Shown here piece after piece: positions 16,547 through 25,692 of a stretch of DNA of 46,593 nt. The stretch's first letter is position 1; each line of letters begins with the position of its first letter. The notes below the pieces were generated by a model, which saw only the letters and a list, made by a program, of their open reading frames with translations, searched no databases and was not told the origin of the DNA. The position numbers and the translations under genes are program-made. The stretch is from Chloroflexota bacterium (lineage in GTDB: Archaea > Iainarchaeota > Iainarchaeia > Iainarchaeales > GCA-2688035): NCBI GenBank assembly GCA_017610335.1, contig JAFCCG010000002.1, positions 1 through 46,593 on the forward strand. Direction: 5' to 3'.

Positions 16547-17980
16547 TCACTTTCTTAAAACATTTTTTAGAACCAAAAAATCAAATGGCTTTAATTCACG
16601 CAAAGCAAGCAAAGCTAGTACATAAAGAATTGATAGTATGAGATATTTAAAAATCAGTAGCAAGCCAGATGCGGGAAATATACTGCCAAAAGCAAAAACA
16701 AGCAATGCCGAAAGCAGGATTTTTACAGTGACAGTTGCTGAAAGAAGCGAACCAAACACCCTTTTGATAACAATTCCTAACAATATAAGACCTAAAAAAG
16801 ATGCAATAGTTGTTGAAAAAGCTGCTCCAACCATTCCAATTTTTGGAACAGTAAACAGGTTTAGTGCAAAATCTACTATAAGTACAATAACTCCAATCAA
16901 AAAAGTTATTTTTGCCATGCCTACTGCCGAAAGAATTGTTACGAAAATTAAAAAAAAGGCAAAAACTCCAAATCCAATTGCAAGAATTTCCAATGGAACA
17001 GCAGCAGGAGCATATCCTGAACCATAAACAAAGTCAATTATTTCCGAGGCAGTTGAAGAAAAAATCGCTGAAAGAAAGGCAATTATAAAAAAAGAATAGC
17101 GCAAAGAATGGTTTATGTAAAAGGCGGTCTTTTTCTTGTTGCCTTTGAAGGAAGCACTTGAAACAAGAGGAAATGCAACAAATGAGATTGCAACCACCAG
17201 TGTTGGAATGACCTTTGCAATTGTGCCAGCTGCATTATAATATCCTGCAAGAGCACTTGAAATTGAAATGTCTGTAAAAGCTTTGACTGCAAAAAGGTCA
17301 AAGCTCATCAAGAGAGTGGTTATTAGTGCAAGACCACCAATTGGAACAGCAAATGCAATCATTTTGTCAGGATTTAAAGGCTTACTGTTAATCTTTAAGC
17401 CGGCCATGAAACAGGCAACCAGCAGTAAAAACAGTGATGAAAGAATAAAACCAGATATTGCTCCAAAAAGCCCAAAGCCAAGCAGTACAAGTCCAATTAT
17501 CAGAACTACTTTTGCAAAAGAGTGAATGCCAACAAGTTTTGATTGCAGGGAAAAACGCTTGAGACCGTTTAAAGACCCTGAGAAAAGCCTGAAAAGAGGT
17601 TGCAAAAGAATCAATGGCGAGATTAAGTAGATAAAAGGCGTGAGGGAAATATCGTTCAGCATGAATGCGATAAATGGCACAAGTAAAACAAAAACAATGA
17701 AAATAACGGATGAAATGGAAAGATGCAGCAGTAGTGCGGTTTTTTTGACACGTTCGTTTTGATCTGGTCTTTCAGAAACAAATTTTGAAACTGTTTGCTC
17801 CATAGTAGTCACTAAGACGGTGTTTATGACCATAACCAGTGAGATTGTAACTCCATAGATTCCAAAATCAGCTGCTCCCAAAAGCCGCCCCAAAGCAAAG
17901 TATACAATATAGCTTGAAATGAAAGACGCAAAGTATGACAAAAAGATGAAAAAAGCACCTCTTTCAATTGTTCCTGCCAA
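16547..17980 (-). CDS. Wzx-type polysaccharide flippase (second)
   Basis: 477-aa polytopic protein with about 12-14 hydrophobic segments. N-terminal GAFFIFLSYFASFISSYIVY then FALGRLLGAADFGIYGVTIS is the family's typical beginning (flippase gating region with LGxxxFGIYG). It probably exports a different glycan or intermediate than the flippase at 5091-6662, because the two proteins share only the family pattern. It begins 9 bases after the stop of the dehydrogenase gene, so the two are one operon. Confidence 0.87.
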   Translation of the reverse strand: MAGTIERGAFFIFLSYFASFISSYIVYFALGRLLGAADFGIYGVTISLVMVINTVLVTTMEQTVSKFVSERPDQNERVKKTALLLHLSISSVIFIVFVLLVPFIAFMLNDISLTPFIYLISPLILLQPLFRLFSGSLNGLKRFSLQSKLVGIHSFAKVVLIIGLVLLGFGLFGAISGFILSSLFLLLVACFMAGLKINSKPLNPDKMIAFAVPIGGLALITTLLMSFDLFAVKAFTDISISSALAGYYNAAGTIAKVIPTLVVAISFVAFPLVSSASFKGNKKKTAFYINHSLRYSFFIIAFLSAIFSSTASEIIDFVYGSGYAPAAVPLEILAIGFGVFAFFLIFVTILSAVGMAKITFLIGVIVLIVDFALNLFTVPKIGMVGAAFSTTIASFLGLILLGIVIKRVFGSLLSATVTVKILLSALLVFAFGSIFPASGLLLIFKYLILSILYVLALLALRELKPFDFLVLKNVLRK

Positions 17981-17989
17981 GAAAACACC

Positions 17990-19270
17990 TTATCGTCCAA
18001 TTCCCTTGTAACAAATTCCCTGTTTTTTAATTCCATTTTTGTCAAGAACATTTCTTGCGTCAATAACCGCTTTAACACCCTTTGATTTTAAAAAGATTGG
18101 CGAAAGCTTTTTCAGGAAAACCGTGTGATTTGTTACAAGCACAATAAGGTCTGCTTTATCCAAGGCTTTGTCTAAAGAATTTACAGTACTTGTTTCTTTT
18201 ACCCAAGGGTCAAAGATTGTTGTCCTGTAACCCTTTAATTTAAGAAGACTAATTATTTTTAGTGCAGGACTTTTTCTTGTGTCTCCAACATTTGGCTTGT
18301 ATGAGAGACCAAGTACTGTAACTTTGCTTTTTTTTGGGTTAAGATTCATTTTTAGCAAAACTTCTTCTGCTAACAAGACAACATATGATGGCATACTTTC
18401 ATTAATTGAACGCGCAAGCTTTAGGAATTGATGCTCAAAACCGGCCTTTTCAGCTCTTGCAATAAGATAGTAAGGGTCTTGTGCAATACAATGGCCTCCA
18501 ACTCCTGGACCAGGGTAAAAAGGCATGTAACCAAAGGGTTTTGTACTTGCCCCCTTTATTACTTCAGCCAAATCAATGCCCATTTTGTCAAAGCTTTTGG
18601 CAAGCTCATTTACAAAAGCAATATTTACATCTCTAAAAGTGTTTTCAACAACCTTTACGGCTTCAGCACTTTTAACGCTTTTCAAAACATTTATTTTTGC
18701 ATCAATTATTGACGCATAAAACTTTCTTGCCTTTTCAGTTCCTTCAACTGAAAGACATGCAAGAACTCTTGGAATCTTTTCAATAGTAAATTCTTTATTT
18801 CCCGGGTCAATTCTTTCAGGACAATGACCTAAGAAAAAATCCTTTCCGGCCTTAAGACCTGAACCATTTTCAAGAATTGGCAATACAATTTCTTCAACAG
18901 TGCCAGGATAAATTGTTGACTCAATTATTATAAGCTCTTTTTTTGAAACAAAAGGAGCAATTTCTTTGCAGGCAGCCTCAACAAAACCAAGGTCTGGTTT
19001 GCCATCAATTGCGGGTGTTGGAACACACACAATTACAATATTTGTCAAATTAAGAGCTGTTTTTGCGTTGGTTGTCACCATTATTTTTCCAGCAACCAGA
19101 TTTTCTTCAACATAACTGTCTTTTATCGGAGATCTACCATTGTTTATCAAAGCAACCTTTTCACTATCCAAATCAAGCCCCCTTACTTCAAAGCCCTTTT
19201 TTGCGCAAAGGCAGGCAAAAGGCAATCCAACATAACCCAAACCAACAATGCAGACAGTATTTTGATTCAT
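17990..19270 (-). CDS. UDP-N-acetyl-hexosamine 6-dehydrogenase (WecC/WbpA-like)
   Basis: 426-aa NAD-dependent dehydrogenase that oxidises C6 of UDP-ManNAc or UDP-GlcNAc to the uronic acid. Seen: VCIVGLGYVGLPFACLCAKK (NAD motif, WecC-type GLPFA), VCVPTPAIDGKPDLGFVE, IIESTIYPGTVEEI, ENTFRDVNIAFVNELA, and PGVGGHCIAQDPYYL with the catalytic Cys. The WecC/WbpA form (GLPxA, GHCIxxDPYYL) separates it from the two UDP-glucose dehydrogenases here. Leaderless TATA at about 19291-19301. GlcNAc versus ManNAc cannot be decided by eye. Confidence 0.88.
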   Translation of the reverse strand: MNQNTVCIVGLGYVGLPFACLCAKKGFEVRGLDLDSEKVALINNGRSPIKDSYVEENLVAGKIMVTTNAKTALNLTNIVIVCVPTPAIDGKPDLGFVEAACKEIAPFVSKKELIIIESTIYPGTVEEIVLPILENGSGLKAGKDFFLGHCPERIDPGNKEFTIEKIPRVLACLSVEGTEKARKFYASIIDAKINVLKSVKSAEAVKVVENTFRDVNIAFVNELAKSFDKMGIDLAEVIKGASTKPFGYMPFYPGPGVGGHCIAQDPYYLIARAEKAGFEHQFLKLARSINESMPSYVVLLAEEVLLKMNLNPKKSKVTVLGLSYKPNVGDTRKSPALKIISLLKLKGYRTTIFDPWVKETSTVNSLDKALDKADLIVLVTNHTVFLKKLSPIFLKSKGVKAVIDARNVLDKNGIKKQGICYKGIGR

Positions 19271-19290
19271 TAAAAAAATTAATACAAAAA

Positions 19291-19301
19291 GTGATTTAAA
19301 G
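19291..19301 (-). promoter_or_regulatory. TATA box for the dehydrogenase/flippase operon
   Basis: CCTTTAAATCA on the minus strand, about 26 bases upstream of the ATG at 19270; predicts a leaderless transcript. Confidence 0.55.
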
Positions 19302-19407
19302 GGATTATTGTGTGAAGATTGTATTAAGCTAGGAAATATTCATTCTTTTACAAAACCTTATTTCATTTTGCCACAGTACATTAATCAAAAAATGCGCATA
19401 AAAATAA

Positions 19408-19599
19408 CTATTTAAACTAAAAGACAACTGCAAAAAGTTCAGGACAAGAAATATTTCAATTGACGAAAAAGAAAGCGAAAAGACAATTGAAGCAAGAATC
19501 AAAAAGAATAAGGAAAGCAAATTGCTACAGGAAATCAAGGCTTTGAAAGGAGTTAAAAAGGTTGTCTTGTTTACCCACGAAGGAGAACTCGCTGAATGA
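19408..19599 (+). pseudogene. Orphan C-terminal protein fragment, family unknown
   Basis: The 378-base gap 19271-19648 holds one protein-like frame with no start codon. It reads RTRNISIDEKESEKTIEARI then ALKGVKKVVLFTHEGELAE, stopping at 19597-19599. The xxLKGVKKVVLF ending resembles a small regulatory alpha/beta tail, but I cannot name the family. The gap's other contents are a 12-base palindrome AGATTTAAATCT at about 19618 and a run (AGTACATTAATCAAAAAAT) also found near 8270. Confidence 0.4.
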
Positions 19600-19648
19600 A
19601 AAAGCGATATGCAAAGAGATTTAAATCTATTATTATACGAGAATTATA

Positions 19649-21313
19649 TTAGTTTTTTACCCTGTACAAACCAATTTCGTCCCTTCCAACATAGTAATTT
19701 TTTATGAATTCAAGCCTGTTCCTCCAGCCATTTGGATAAATCTTATCCAAAAGTTTATCGTCACGACCAGATTTTATAAGCAGATGACTTGGTTTAAATC
19801 TTTCAAAAGGCTGTTTGTTATTAAAAGTATAGAACATCAAAATGCATTTTAGGTTTGTTTCAAAACAAAGGCAGTCAGTTGAAAGGCCCAAAACAACACT
19901 TTCTTCCGGAATATCTTTAGCAAGCTGCCTTGATGAATTAACCAACGTATATTTAGGATTAGAAGCCCAGTCAAAATATGGCACAAGGTTTGAAACAAGG
20001 AATGCAAACAAGACAATTAGAAGAATAGCCTGTCTTGCCTTTCTTGAAACACCAAAAGAAAAACCCTGCTTTCGCTTAACCAGTAAGAAAAGCAATGTAC
20101 CAATGACGAAGATTGCGGCAGAAAGCAACAAAACAGTTATAGCCTTTGCTGTCATATCATCGGAATTAAATAAGAACTTGACGGACCATATTGAAAATGC
20201 AAAACTTGCTAATGCAAGCCAGGAAAAAAAGCCAAGAACCGCAAGCCTTGAAAGTTTTGGCAAAGAAAACTTTTTTGAATCAAAAAAACTTATCAAAAAA
20301 TCGGCTGCCAGAAATGAAAGCGGAGGAAGCAAAATAAGGAAATACCGCGGAGGCTGATAAGACAAAAGAGCAAGCCCTGCAGAGCCAAACAAAAGCCAGC
20401 TTGCCATCAAAAGCCTTCCTTTAGAAGCGGAAAACCCTTTGGAGAGAAATTCCTGCAAAGCAAAAAGCAAAGCAATTAATGCAAGACCTGTAACAACAGC
20501 ACTTTGGAAAAAAATCCTGTTTACAAAAAAAATGGTAAAATTCCTAAGCATTTCAAACAAGGAAAAGGCTAAATGTGTTGGAACGTTTCCGCCAGAGAGG
20601 TCAAAAAACCTTGAATCCAGAAAAGAAATAATGCCAAAAAAAACAAAGAGGGCAATCGCAAGAATACCAGTCTGCGAGAGGGATGGTTTTTTGCTTGCCT
20701 TTCTTGAGGCAAGCAATACCACAAGCAAAACCGGAACAAAGATAATCGCCGTTGGCTTGAACAAAAAGGCAATGCAAAAAGAGGCAAGCGAGCCAGCCAC
20801 TAAGGCAAATGAATTTCCATTTCTGCTTTTATTGAAAAGGAAAAGCGAAAGCAACAAAAAGAAAACAACAAATGTTTCCAAAAAGCCAATTTTGTCAAAC
20901 ATCATTGCAGGAAAAGACAGAGCAAGAAAGAAGGCTGAAAGGAACGCAACTTTTTGGCCTGAAAAGCTTTTTGCAAGAAAGTAAAGCAAGGCAATTGACA
21001 AAACAGAAAAAATTACTGAAACAAGCCTCAATTGAATAACACCAACCCCGAACAAAGAAAATACAGGGTACAAAAGCCCGGTCATTACCGGTGACATAAA
21101 GGTCTTTGGGAGATCACAGTCAATTGGATAAATCTGACCAAAAAGCGCAAGGTTTCTTGCTTCAACAGCCCTTGACTCAGAGTCTGAAAAAGTGCTGCTG
21201 CTCCAAGTAAGATTTAAGGGCGCGTCAGCTTCAATAAAAACAGACCTCGACACAAAAGCAAGAAGCAAAATTCCCAAAAAGAAAAAAACCTCTTTTTGAT
21301 TTGACCGAAACAT
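19649..21313 (-). CDS. GT39-type (ArnT-like) membrane glycosyltransferase (second)
   Basis: 554-aa polytopic enzyme with about 12 hydrophobic segments and a soluble C-terminal region. The first outside loop has FSDSESRAVEARNLALFGQI, close to the DExRxAExARxM pattern of ArnT/PMT-type enzymes, with acidic catalytic candidates. VIQLRLVSVIFSVLSIALLY and FDKIGFLETFVVFFLLLS are also typical. It would transfer a sugar from a polyprenyl-phosphate donor, such as that made by the GT2 at 8325, on the outer face. Upstream on minus, CTATTTTAAACATT (about 21331-21344) is a TATA candidate. Confidence 0.8.
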   Translation of the reverse strand: MFRSNQKEVFFFLGILLLAFVSRSVFIEADAPLNLTWSSSTFSDSESRAVEARNLALFGQIYPIDCDLPKTFMSPVMTGLLYPVFSLFGVGVIQLRLVSVIFSVLSIALLYFLAKSFSGQKVAFLSAFFLALSFPAMMFDKIGFLETFVVFFLLLSLFLFNKSRNGNSFALVAGSLASFCIAFLFKPTAIIFVPVLLVVLLASRKASKKPSLSQTGILAIALFVFFGIISFLDSRFFDLSGGNVPTHLAFSLFEMLRNFTIFFVNRIFFQSAVVTGLALIALLFALQEFLSKGFSASKGRLLMASWLLFGSAGLALLSYQPPRYFLILLPPLSFLAADFLISFFDSKKFSLPKLSRLAVLGFFSWLALASFAFSIWSVKFLFNSDDMTAKAITVLLLSAAIFVIGTLLFLLVKRKQGFSFGVSRKARQAILLIVLFAFLVSNLVPYFDWASNPKYTLVNSSRQLAKDIPEESVVLGLSTDCLCFETNLKCILMFYTFNNKQPFERFKPSHLLIKSGRDDKLLDKIYPNGWRNRLEFIKNYYVGRDEIGLYRVKN

Positions 21314-21376
21314 TCAAAAATTACAGTAGAAAACTATTTTAAACATTTATTGTCAATCTAACTGCGGAAAACCAAA

Positions 21377-21928
21377 TTAGAGTTGGTCTTTAGGCTTTAA
21401 CACCATAATCCACTGCAAAAAGAAAAAGTTTTTCACCTTGACTGGCTCAAAGTAATCTGAGTGAATTTCCACAATTTTTTTCCAACCAAGCTTGTGTTCC
21501 CAAGCATGCTCAAAAGTAAATTTGCAAAAAAGCCTTAGAATCTTGCTAAGCAGACTTGTTTCTCGTGGTATTGCAACAACCAAATATTTTGGCTTTAGCG
21601 CAAGAATTTGCTTTATTGCCTTCCTTAATTCAGATTCTGTCAAATGTTCAAAGACATTTGAAGCAAAAACTACATCGGGTCTTTGCTTTAATTCTGTCAA
21701 AAAAGAGATATCTGGTTTAAATAGTGGATTGATGTCGTAGGAAATATATTTCACACCAAATGGCAAAAACTTTTTCAACTGCTTTTCTCCAGCGCCAAAA
21801 TCCAAAACAGACATTCCACTTTTAAGCTTCGGGGTTTTTGCAACAGCTTTCATTAGAAAATTCCAGTAGAAATTAAAAAAAACGCTTTTCTGGCTGTTTT
21901 CATTAAAATGCATTTCTTGTTTTGTCAT
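21377..21928 (-). CDS. SAM-dependent methyltransferase
   Basis: 183 aa from ATG 21928 (MTKQEMHF). A TTG at 21940 is possible but adds nothing conserved. Seen: MSVLDFGAGEKQLKKFLPFG (motif I with the DFGAG form), YISYDINPLFKPDI, and VVFASNVFEHLTESELRKAI (motif III). It is shorter than most class I enzymes, with a compact C-terminal part. It lies between the GT39-type gene and a radical SAM gene in a minus-strand run. The target is unknown. Confidence 0.75.
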   Translation of the reverse strand: MTKQEMHFNENSQKSVFFNFYWNFLMKAVAKTPKLKSGMSVLDFGAGEKQLKKFLPFGVKYISYDINPLFKPDISFLTELKQRPDVVFASNVFEHLTESELRKAIKQILALKPKYLVVAIPRETSLLSKILRLFCKFTFEHAWEHKLGWKKIVEIHSDYFEPVKVKNFFFLQWIMVLKPKDQL

Positions 21929-21998
21929 CTTAATCAACAAAGATTGGAAATGTTTTTATAACATTAAACTTTTTGCTTTTCACCCTAGTTTATAACAT

Positions 21999-23540
21999 TT
22001 AACTCTTTACTTTGCTTGCCATTCTCTTTAAGAGAAAAACAAGATAACCAGCCATCATCTTTGGATGACCAAACATCAATGCTGAAAATCGCTTGAAGAA
22101 ACGCGTTGGGTGCCTGAATGCAAGACTCAGATTGTATGAAAGCATATAACTACTTAGCATTGACTCAAGTTCTTTTGGAGTGAACTCATCAGTAACAATG
22201 TTGCCAACATAGAACTCTATGGCTCTTTTATCAAATCCTTTTCTCAAAAAGCCTTTTTTCTTGCAAATGTCATAAAGTTCAGAACCAGGCAAAGGCGTCG
22301 CAATAGCAATTCCAATCCCATCCAAATCAAGCTCTTTGGCAAAATTAAAAGTATCTTGGATTTGGACTTTGGTTTCTCCAGGAAATCCTATCACAAAAAG
22401 AGCCTTTGCAAGAATGCCATGCTTTTTAAGCAATGCAACAACTTCTCTGACCTTGTCAAGATTTACTGGCTTTTTGATTATCTTGTTTAAAACCTCTTGG
22501 TTACCAGACTCAATTGCGAGGTCAACCATATAACAACCGGATTCTTTCATTTTCTTTATAAGGGACTCGTCTAAAGTCCAAAGCGCGATACCGTTTGGAG
22601 CGCACCAGGAAAGATTAAACTTTCTGTCAATCATGCCCTGAAAAATTTTCATAGCCCTTTCCTTATCTGCAGTGAGATTGTCATCAATAAAACTTACTTC
22701 TTTTACACCATACTTTTTCACAAGCTGTTCAAGCTCATCCAAAACATTTTTAGGGCTTCTTGCCCTAAATCGCATTCCCCAAAAATGTGTGCTTGCGCAA
22801 AAAACACATTTTCCAGGACACCCCCTGCTGGTCATAACAGCAGTATTTCTTTTTTGGGTATAGCTAAGTCCGTGAGGCAGGGCTATTTCAAAGTATTTTT
22901 CCATTGGCAAAAGGTGCCTTGCAGGTAAAGGAAAGTCATCCAAGTTTTCAATAAACTTCATCTTTGGATTTATTTTAATTTTACCATTTTTTATGTAGGC
23001 AAGACCGTCCACTTTTGAAAAGTTTCTCTCACCCTGCAATTCATTAAGCATATTAATAAAAGAAATTTCACCTTCCCCTAATATTACAAAGTCGATGTTT
23101 TTCTCTTCTGCGAACTCTTTTGGAAGAGCGCCGGCATGTTCTCCACCAACAACAACCACAATTTTTGGGCTAATTTTTTTTGCAATTTCAGCAATTTTTA
23201 GAACATTTTCAAACTGAAAAGAAAAAAGGCAGGTTATTCCCAAAACACATGGATTAAATTTGCGAATTCTTTTCTCAATCTCCTCAAATGAAAGACCGTA
23301 TCTTACTCTTTTGCCATCAACATTTTCCTCATGAGTTATATCTTCAACCACTGCATCCAAAAGTTTAGTGTTGTAGCCGGCTTTTTCAACCATCGCTCCA
23401 AGACAAGCTAGGCCTAGAGGAACTGTGCAATACTTAAAACTTCCCTTTAGGGAGATTCCAGGTGGAGAAATAAGCATTATTCTTTCAATCTTTTTTTGCG
23501 AATTTCCAATTATTTTTCCTTGGTTTTCTGCGATATGCAC
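21999..23540 (-). CDS. B12-binding-type radical SAM protein (3)
   Basis: About 513 aa. Seen: IMLISPPGISLKGSFKYCTV, PLGLACLGAMVEKAGYN, LGITCLFSFQFENVL, VVVGGEHAGALPKEFA, VILGEGEIS (B12-like domain without DxHxxG), then TSRGCPGKCVFCASTHFWG (CxxxCxxC), IDDNLTADKERA, LAIESGNQEVL, IGFPGETKVQ. I choose GTG 23540, which has GGTGAGG 3 bases upstream; a GTG at 23579 would overlap the upstream gene by 34 bases. It is co-transcribed with the cytidylyltransferase-like gene, and at least 25% longer on the N-terminal side than minimal radical SAM enzymes. Its CFC spacing is the same as in the other two paralogues. Confidence 0.85.
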   Translation of the reverse strand: MHIAENQGKIIGNSQKKIERIMLISPPGISLKGSFKYCTVPLGLACLGAMVEKAGYNTKLLDAVVEDITHEENVDGKRVRYGLSFEEIEKRIRKFNPCVLGITCLFSFQFENVLKIAEIAKKISPKIVVVVGGEHAGALPKEFAEEKNIDFVILGEGEISFINMLNELQGERNFSKVDGLAYIKNGKIKINPKMKFIENLDDFPLPARHLLPMEKYFEIALPHGLSYTQKRNTAVMTSRGCPGKCVFCASTHFWGMRFRARSPKNVLDELEQLVKKYGVKEVSFIDDNLTADKERAMKIFQGMIDRKFNLSWCAPNGIALWTLDESLIKKMKESGCYMVDLAIESGNQEVLNKIIKKPVNLDKVREVVALLKKHGILAKALFVIGFPGETKVQIQDTFNFAKELDLDGIGIAIATPLPGSELYDICKKKGFLRKGFDKRAIEFYVGNIVTDEFTPKELESMLSSYMLSYNLSLAFRHPTRFFKRFSALMFGHPKMMAGYLVFLLKRMASKVKS

Positions 23541-23545
23541 TGGCC

Positions 23546-24304
23546 TCACCAAACCTTCCACGGTTTTGAGATTTTCCACAACTCGTTTAGGTCAATATAG
23601 TCCTTATAGGTGTCCATCGAAGCAAAAAAACCATTGTGCTTGAACACAGCAAGCTTTCCAAGTGCAGCAATTTTTTTGAATGCTTCGTAGTCCATTTTAG
23701 AATCTTCCACATAATCAAAGACTGCCTTTTCCAAAACCATAAAGCCAATATTTATCCAGTTATCTGTCAAGGGCTTTTCAACAAAACAGATTGCAATTCC
23801 ATTTTTTTCCTTTACAGCCCCGTAATTAAGCCTTCTTCTCGAAATTGTCAAGGTTGCAATTGTTCCCTTTTCATTTTTCATTTTTTCATGAAATTCAATT
23901 ACTTTGTTTATATCAACATTTGAAACCCCGTCTCCATAAGTAAGCAAAAATGTTTCACCCTTAATATCTTTTTTTACCATATTTAGCCTTTTTCCAGTAG
24001 TGCTTTCAAGATCTGTGTTCTTTAGCACAACATCCCAATCATCAGCACAGTTTGAAGAAATTGACATGGGCTGATTTATTTCAAAAGAACTCTTGTGTGA
24101 AGGGTGTTTCAAAAAGAAATTCTTTATCATTTCTCCTTTGAAACCAACAGGAAGAATAAAACGCTTATGCCCAAAATAAGCATATCCCTTCATTATGTGC
24201 CAGAGAATTGGTTTTTCTCCAATTGGCACAAGTGGCTTTGGAGTAACATCTGTTTTTTCTGCAAGCCTTGTTCCCCTTCCACCACAAAAAATGACTACAT
24301 CCAT
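23546..24304 (-). CDS. rfbF: Sugar-1-phosphate nucleotidyltransferase, RfbF (glucose-1-phosphate cytidylyltransferase) type
   Basis: 252 aa. Seen: VVIFCGGRGTRLAEKTDVTP (NTP loop GGxGTRL), KPLVPIGEKPILWHIMKGYA (RfbF-type PKPxVxIGxKPILWHIM), FLLTYGDGVSNVDINKVIEF, NYGAVKEKNG, FVEKPLTDNWINIGFMVLE, SMDTYKDYIDL. These match CDP-glucose synthases better than thymidylyl- or uridylyltransferases. It would open a CDP-sugar branch, but no clear CDP-glucose 4,6-dehydratase is in the window unless one of the SDRs does this. Leaderless TATA at 24328-24338. Confidence 0.78.
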   Translation of the reverse strand: MDVVIFCGGRGTRLAEKTDVTPKPLVPIGEKPILWHIMKGYAYFGHKRFILPVGFKGEMIKNFFLKHPSHKSSFEINQPMSISSNCADDWDVVLKNTDLESTTGKRLNMVKKDIKGETFLLTYGDGVSNVDINKVIEFHEKMKNEKGTIATLTISRRRLNYGAVKEKNGIAICFVEKPLTDNWINIGFMVLEKAVFDYVEDSKMDYEAFKKIAALGKLAVFKHNGFFASMDTYKDYIDLNELWKISKPWKVW

Positions 24305-24327
24305 AGCAAAATATTTACTACAGAAAT

Positions 24328-24338
24328 GATTTAAATGC
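24328..24338 (-). promoter_or_regulatory. TATA box for the rfbF-like / radical SAM operon
   Basis: GCATTTAAATC on the minus strand, about 29 bases upstream of the ATG at 24304; it lies in the 35-base gap after the UDP-glucose dehydrogenase stop. Confidence 0.6.
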
Positions 24339-24339
24339 T

Positions 24340-25692
24340 TTAGTTGAGAGATGTTAATCCAACTGAAACAAATTTTGTGCTTTTTGGCAGGAGTTCCCTT
24401 TTAAGAAACCCACGGGAATCAAACAATAACTTAACATTAGTATAATTTGCCTCTTTGTATTCTAGCCAGGCTGTTGCAAGCACAACCGCATCAAAATTTT
24501 GCTGCAAGAAATCCGACAGACTTTCAAAAAAAACAACTTTTTTAGAATTATCATTCAAAGCCTTTTTTGCATTTTTAATAGCCATTGGATCGTGTGCCAA
24601 AACTATTGTTCCTTTCCCTAAAAGGTTTTGAATTATTTTTAAGGATTGTGATTCCCTTATATCGTCAGTTTCCGGCTTGAATGCAAGACCAAGAACGCCA
24701 ACTTTTTTTCCATTCAAAGAACCAAGTTCTTTTGAAAGCCTTTCAACAATGTGATCTGCTCTTTTCTGGTTTATTCCAACCACACTTTTCAAAAGATTTG
24801 GCAGATAACCCTTTTCCTCTGAAAAATGAATTATAGCATTCAAATCCTTCGGAAAGCAGCTTCCGCCAAAACCGCAACCCGCCCTAAGATATGTTAAAAT
24901 GTTTGGATTAACTCTTTTTTTATTAATAATTGGATTTAGTCTAAAGTCAAGGTGAACTGCCTTTAAGACATCTTCAACTGAAACACCAGGCAGTTTCTCA
25001 CAGAGATTAGCAAACTCGTTGCTAAAGCTTATTAAAGTTGCAATCAAACTGTTGTTTGCATACTTTATCATTTCAGCAGTAGACAAATTGGTTAAGACAA
25101 AAGGGGCGTTGTAAGAAGAATAAAGCTTTCGCATTATGCCTTTTTCTTTTTCACCAAGGCAACCCAAAACAATTCTGTCGGGCTCATTAAAGTCTTTTAC
25201 TGCACTACCCTCCCTCAAAAATTCAGGATTCATACAAAGACCAAAGTCGGTTCCTGCCTTTTTTCCAGAAGCCTGTTCAAGCAACGGACATACAATTTCC
25301 TGTGTTGTACCAGGAACAACAGTACTTTTTACAACAATTGCTGAAAAATCCTGCTTTTCTTTTAATTCATTTCCCAATTGCTTTGCAGCATTTTCCACAA
25401 ATGAGATGTCAATGCTTTTATCTGGCCTCATCGGAGTTCCAACAGCAATAAAAATTACTTCAGCTTCTTTTACAGCTTTGCTTAAATCAGATGTAGCCTG
25501 GAAAAGGCCTTTTTCTTTTGCTTGCAGAAAAATTTCTTCAAGACCTGGCTCAAAGATTGGAAGTTTACCCTTCTGCAACAAGCCAAGCTTTTCCTTATCA
25601 ATATCAAAGCAAATTACCTTGTGACCTTTTTCTGTAAAGCAAAGACCTGTTGTAAGACCAACATAGCCACAGCCCAAAATTGCAATATTCAT
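24340..25692 (-). CDS. UDP-glucose 6-dehydrogenase (first)
   Basis: 450 aa; oxidises UDP-glucose to UDP-glucuronate with two NAD. Seen: NIAILGCGYVGLTTGLCFTE (NAD motif), IFIAVGTPMRPDKSIDISFV, VVKSTVVPGTTQEIV, NPEFLREGSAVKDF, IKYANNSLIATLISFSNE, and GCGFGGSCFPKDLNA with the catalytic Cys. The start codon overlaps the stop of the upstream SDR (ATGA), so the two are translationally coupled, as expected for a UDP-Glc to UDP-GlcA to UDP-Xyl (or related) pair. A second dehydrogenase of this type is at 33210-34511. Confidence 0.9.
   Translation of the reverse strand: MNIAILGCGYVGLTTGLCFTEKGHKVICFDIDKEKLGLLQKGKLPIFEPGLEEIFLQAKEKGLFQATSDLSKAVKEAEVIFIAVGTPMRPDKSIDISFVENAAKQLGNELKEKQDFSAIVVKSTVVPGTTQEIVCPLLEQASGKKAGTDFGLCMNPEFLREGSAVKDFNEPDRIVLGCLGEKEKGIMRKLYSSYNAPFVLTNLSTAEMIKYANNSLIATLISFSNEFANLCEKLPGVSVEDVLKAVHLDFRLNPIINKKRVNPNILTYLRAGCGFGGSCFPKDLNAIIHFSEEKGYLPNLLKSVVGINQKRADHIVERLSKELGSLNGKKVGVLGLAFKPETDDIRESQSLKIIQNLLGKGTIVLAHDPMAIKNAKKALNDNSKKVVFFESLSDFLQQNFDAVVLATAWLEYKEANYTNVKLLFDSRGFLKRELLPKSTKFVSVGLTSLN

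Noticed and set aside
8269-19400. Shared run AGTACRTTAATCAAAAAAT near 8270 and 19375 as a regulatory site
   Set aside because: Only two AT-rich copies with no common orientation relative to starts; too weak to call.
20439-20984. Long plus-strand ORFs opposite the GT39-type gene
   Set aside because: Lys/Arg-rich translation typical of the antisense of a hydrophobic membrane gene; no start signal or domain.
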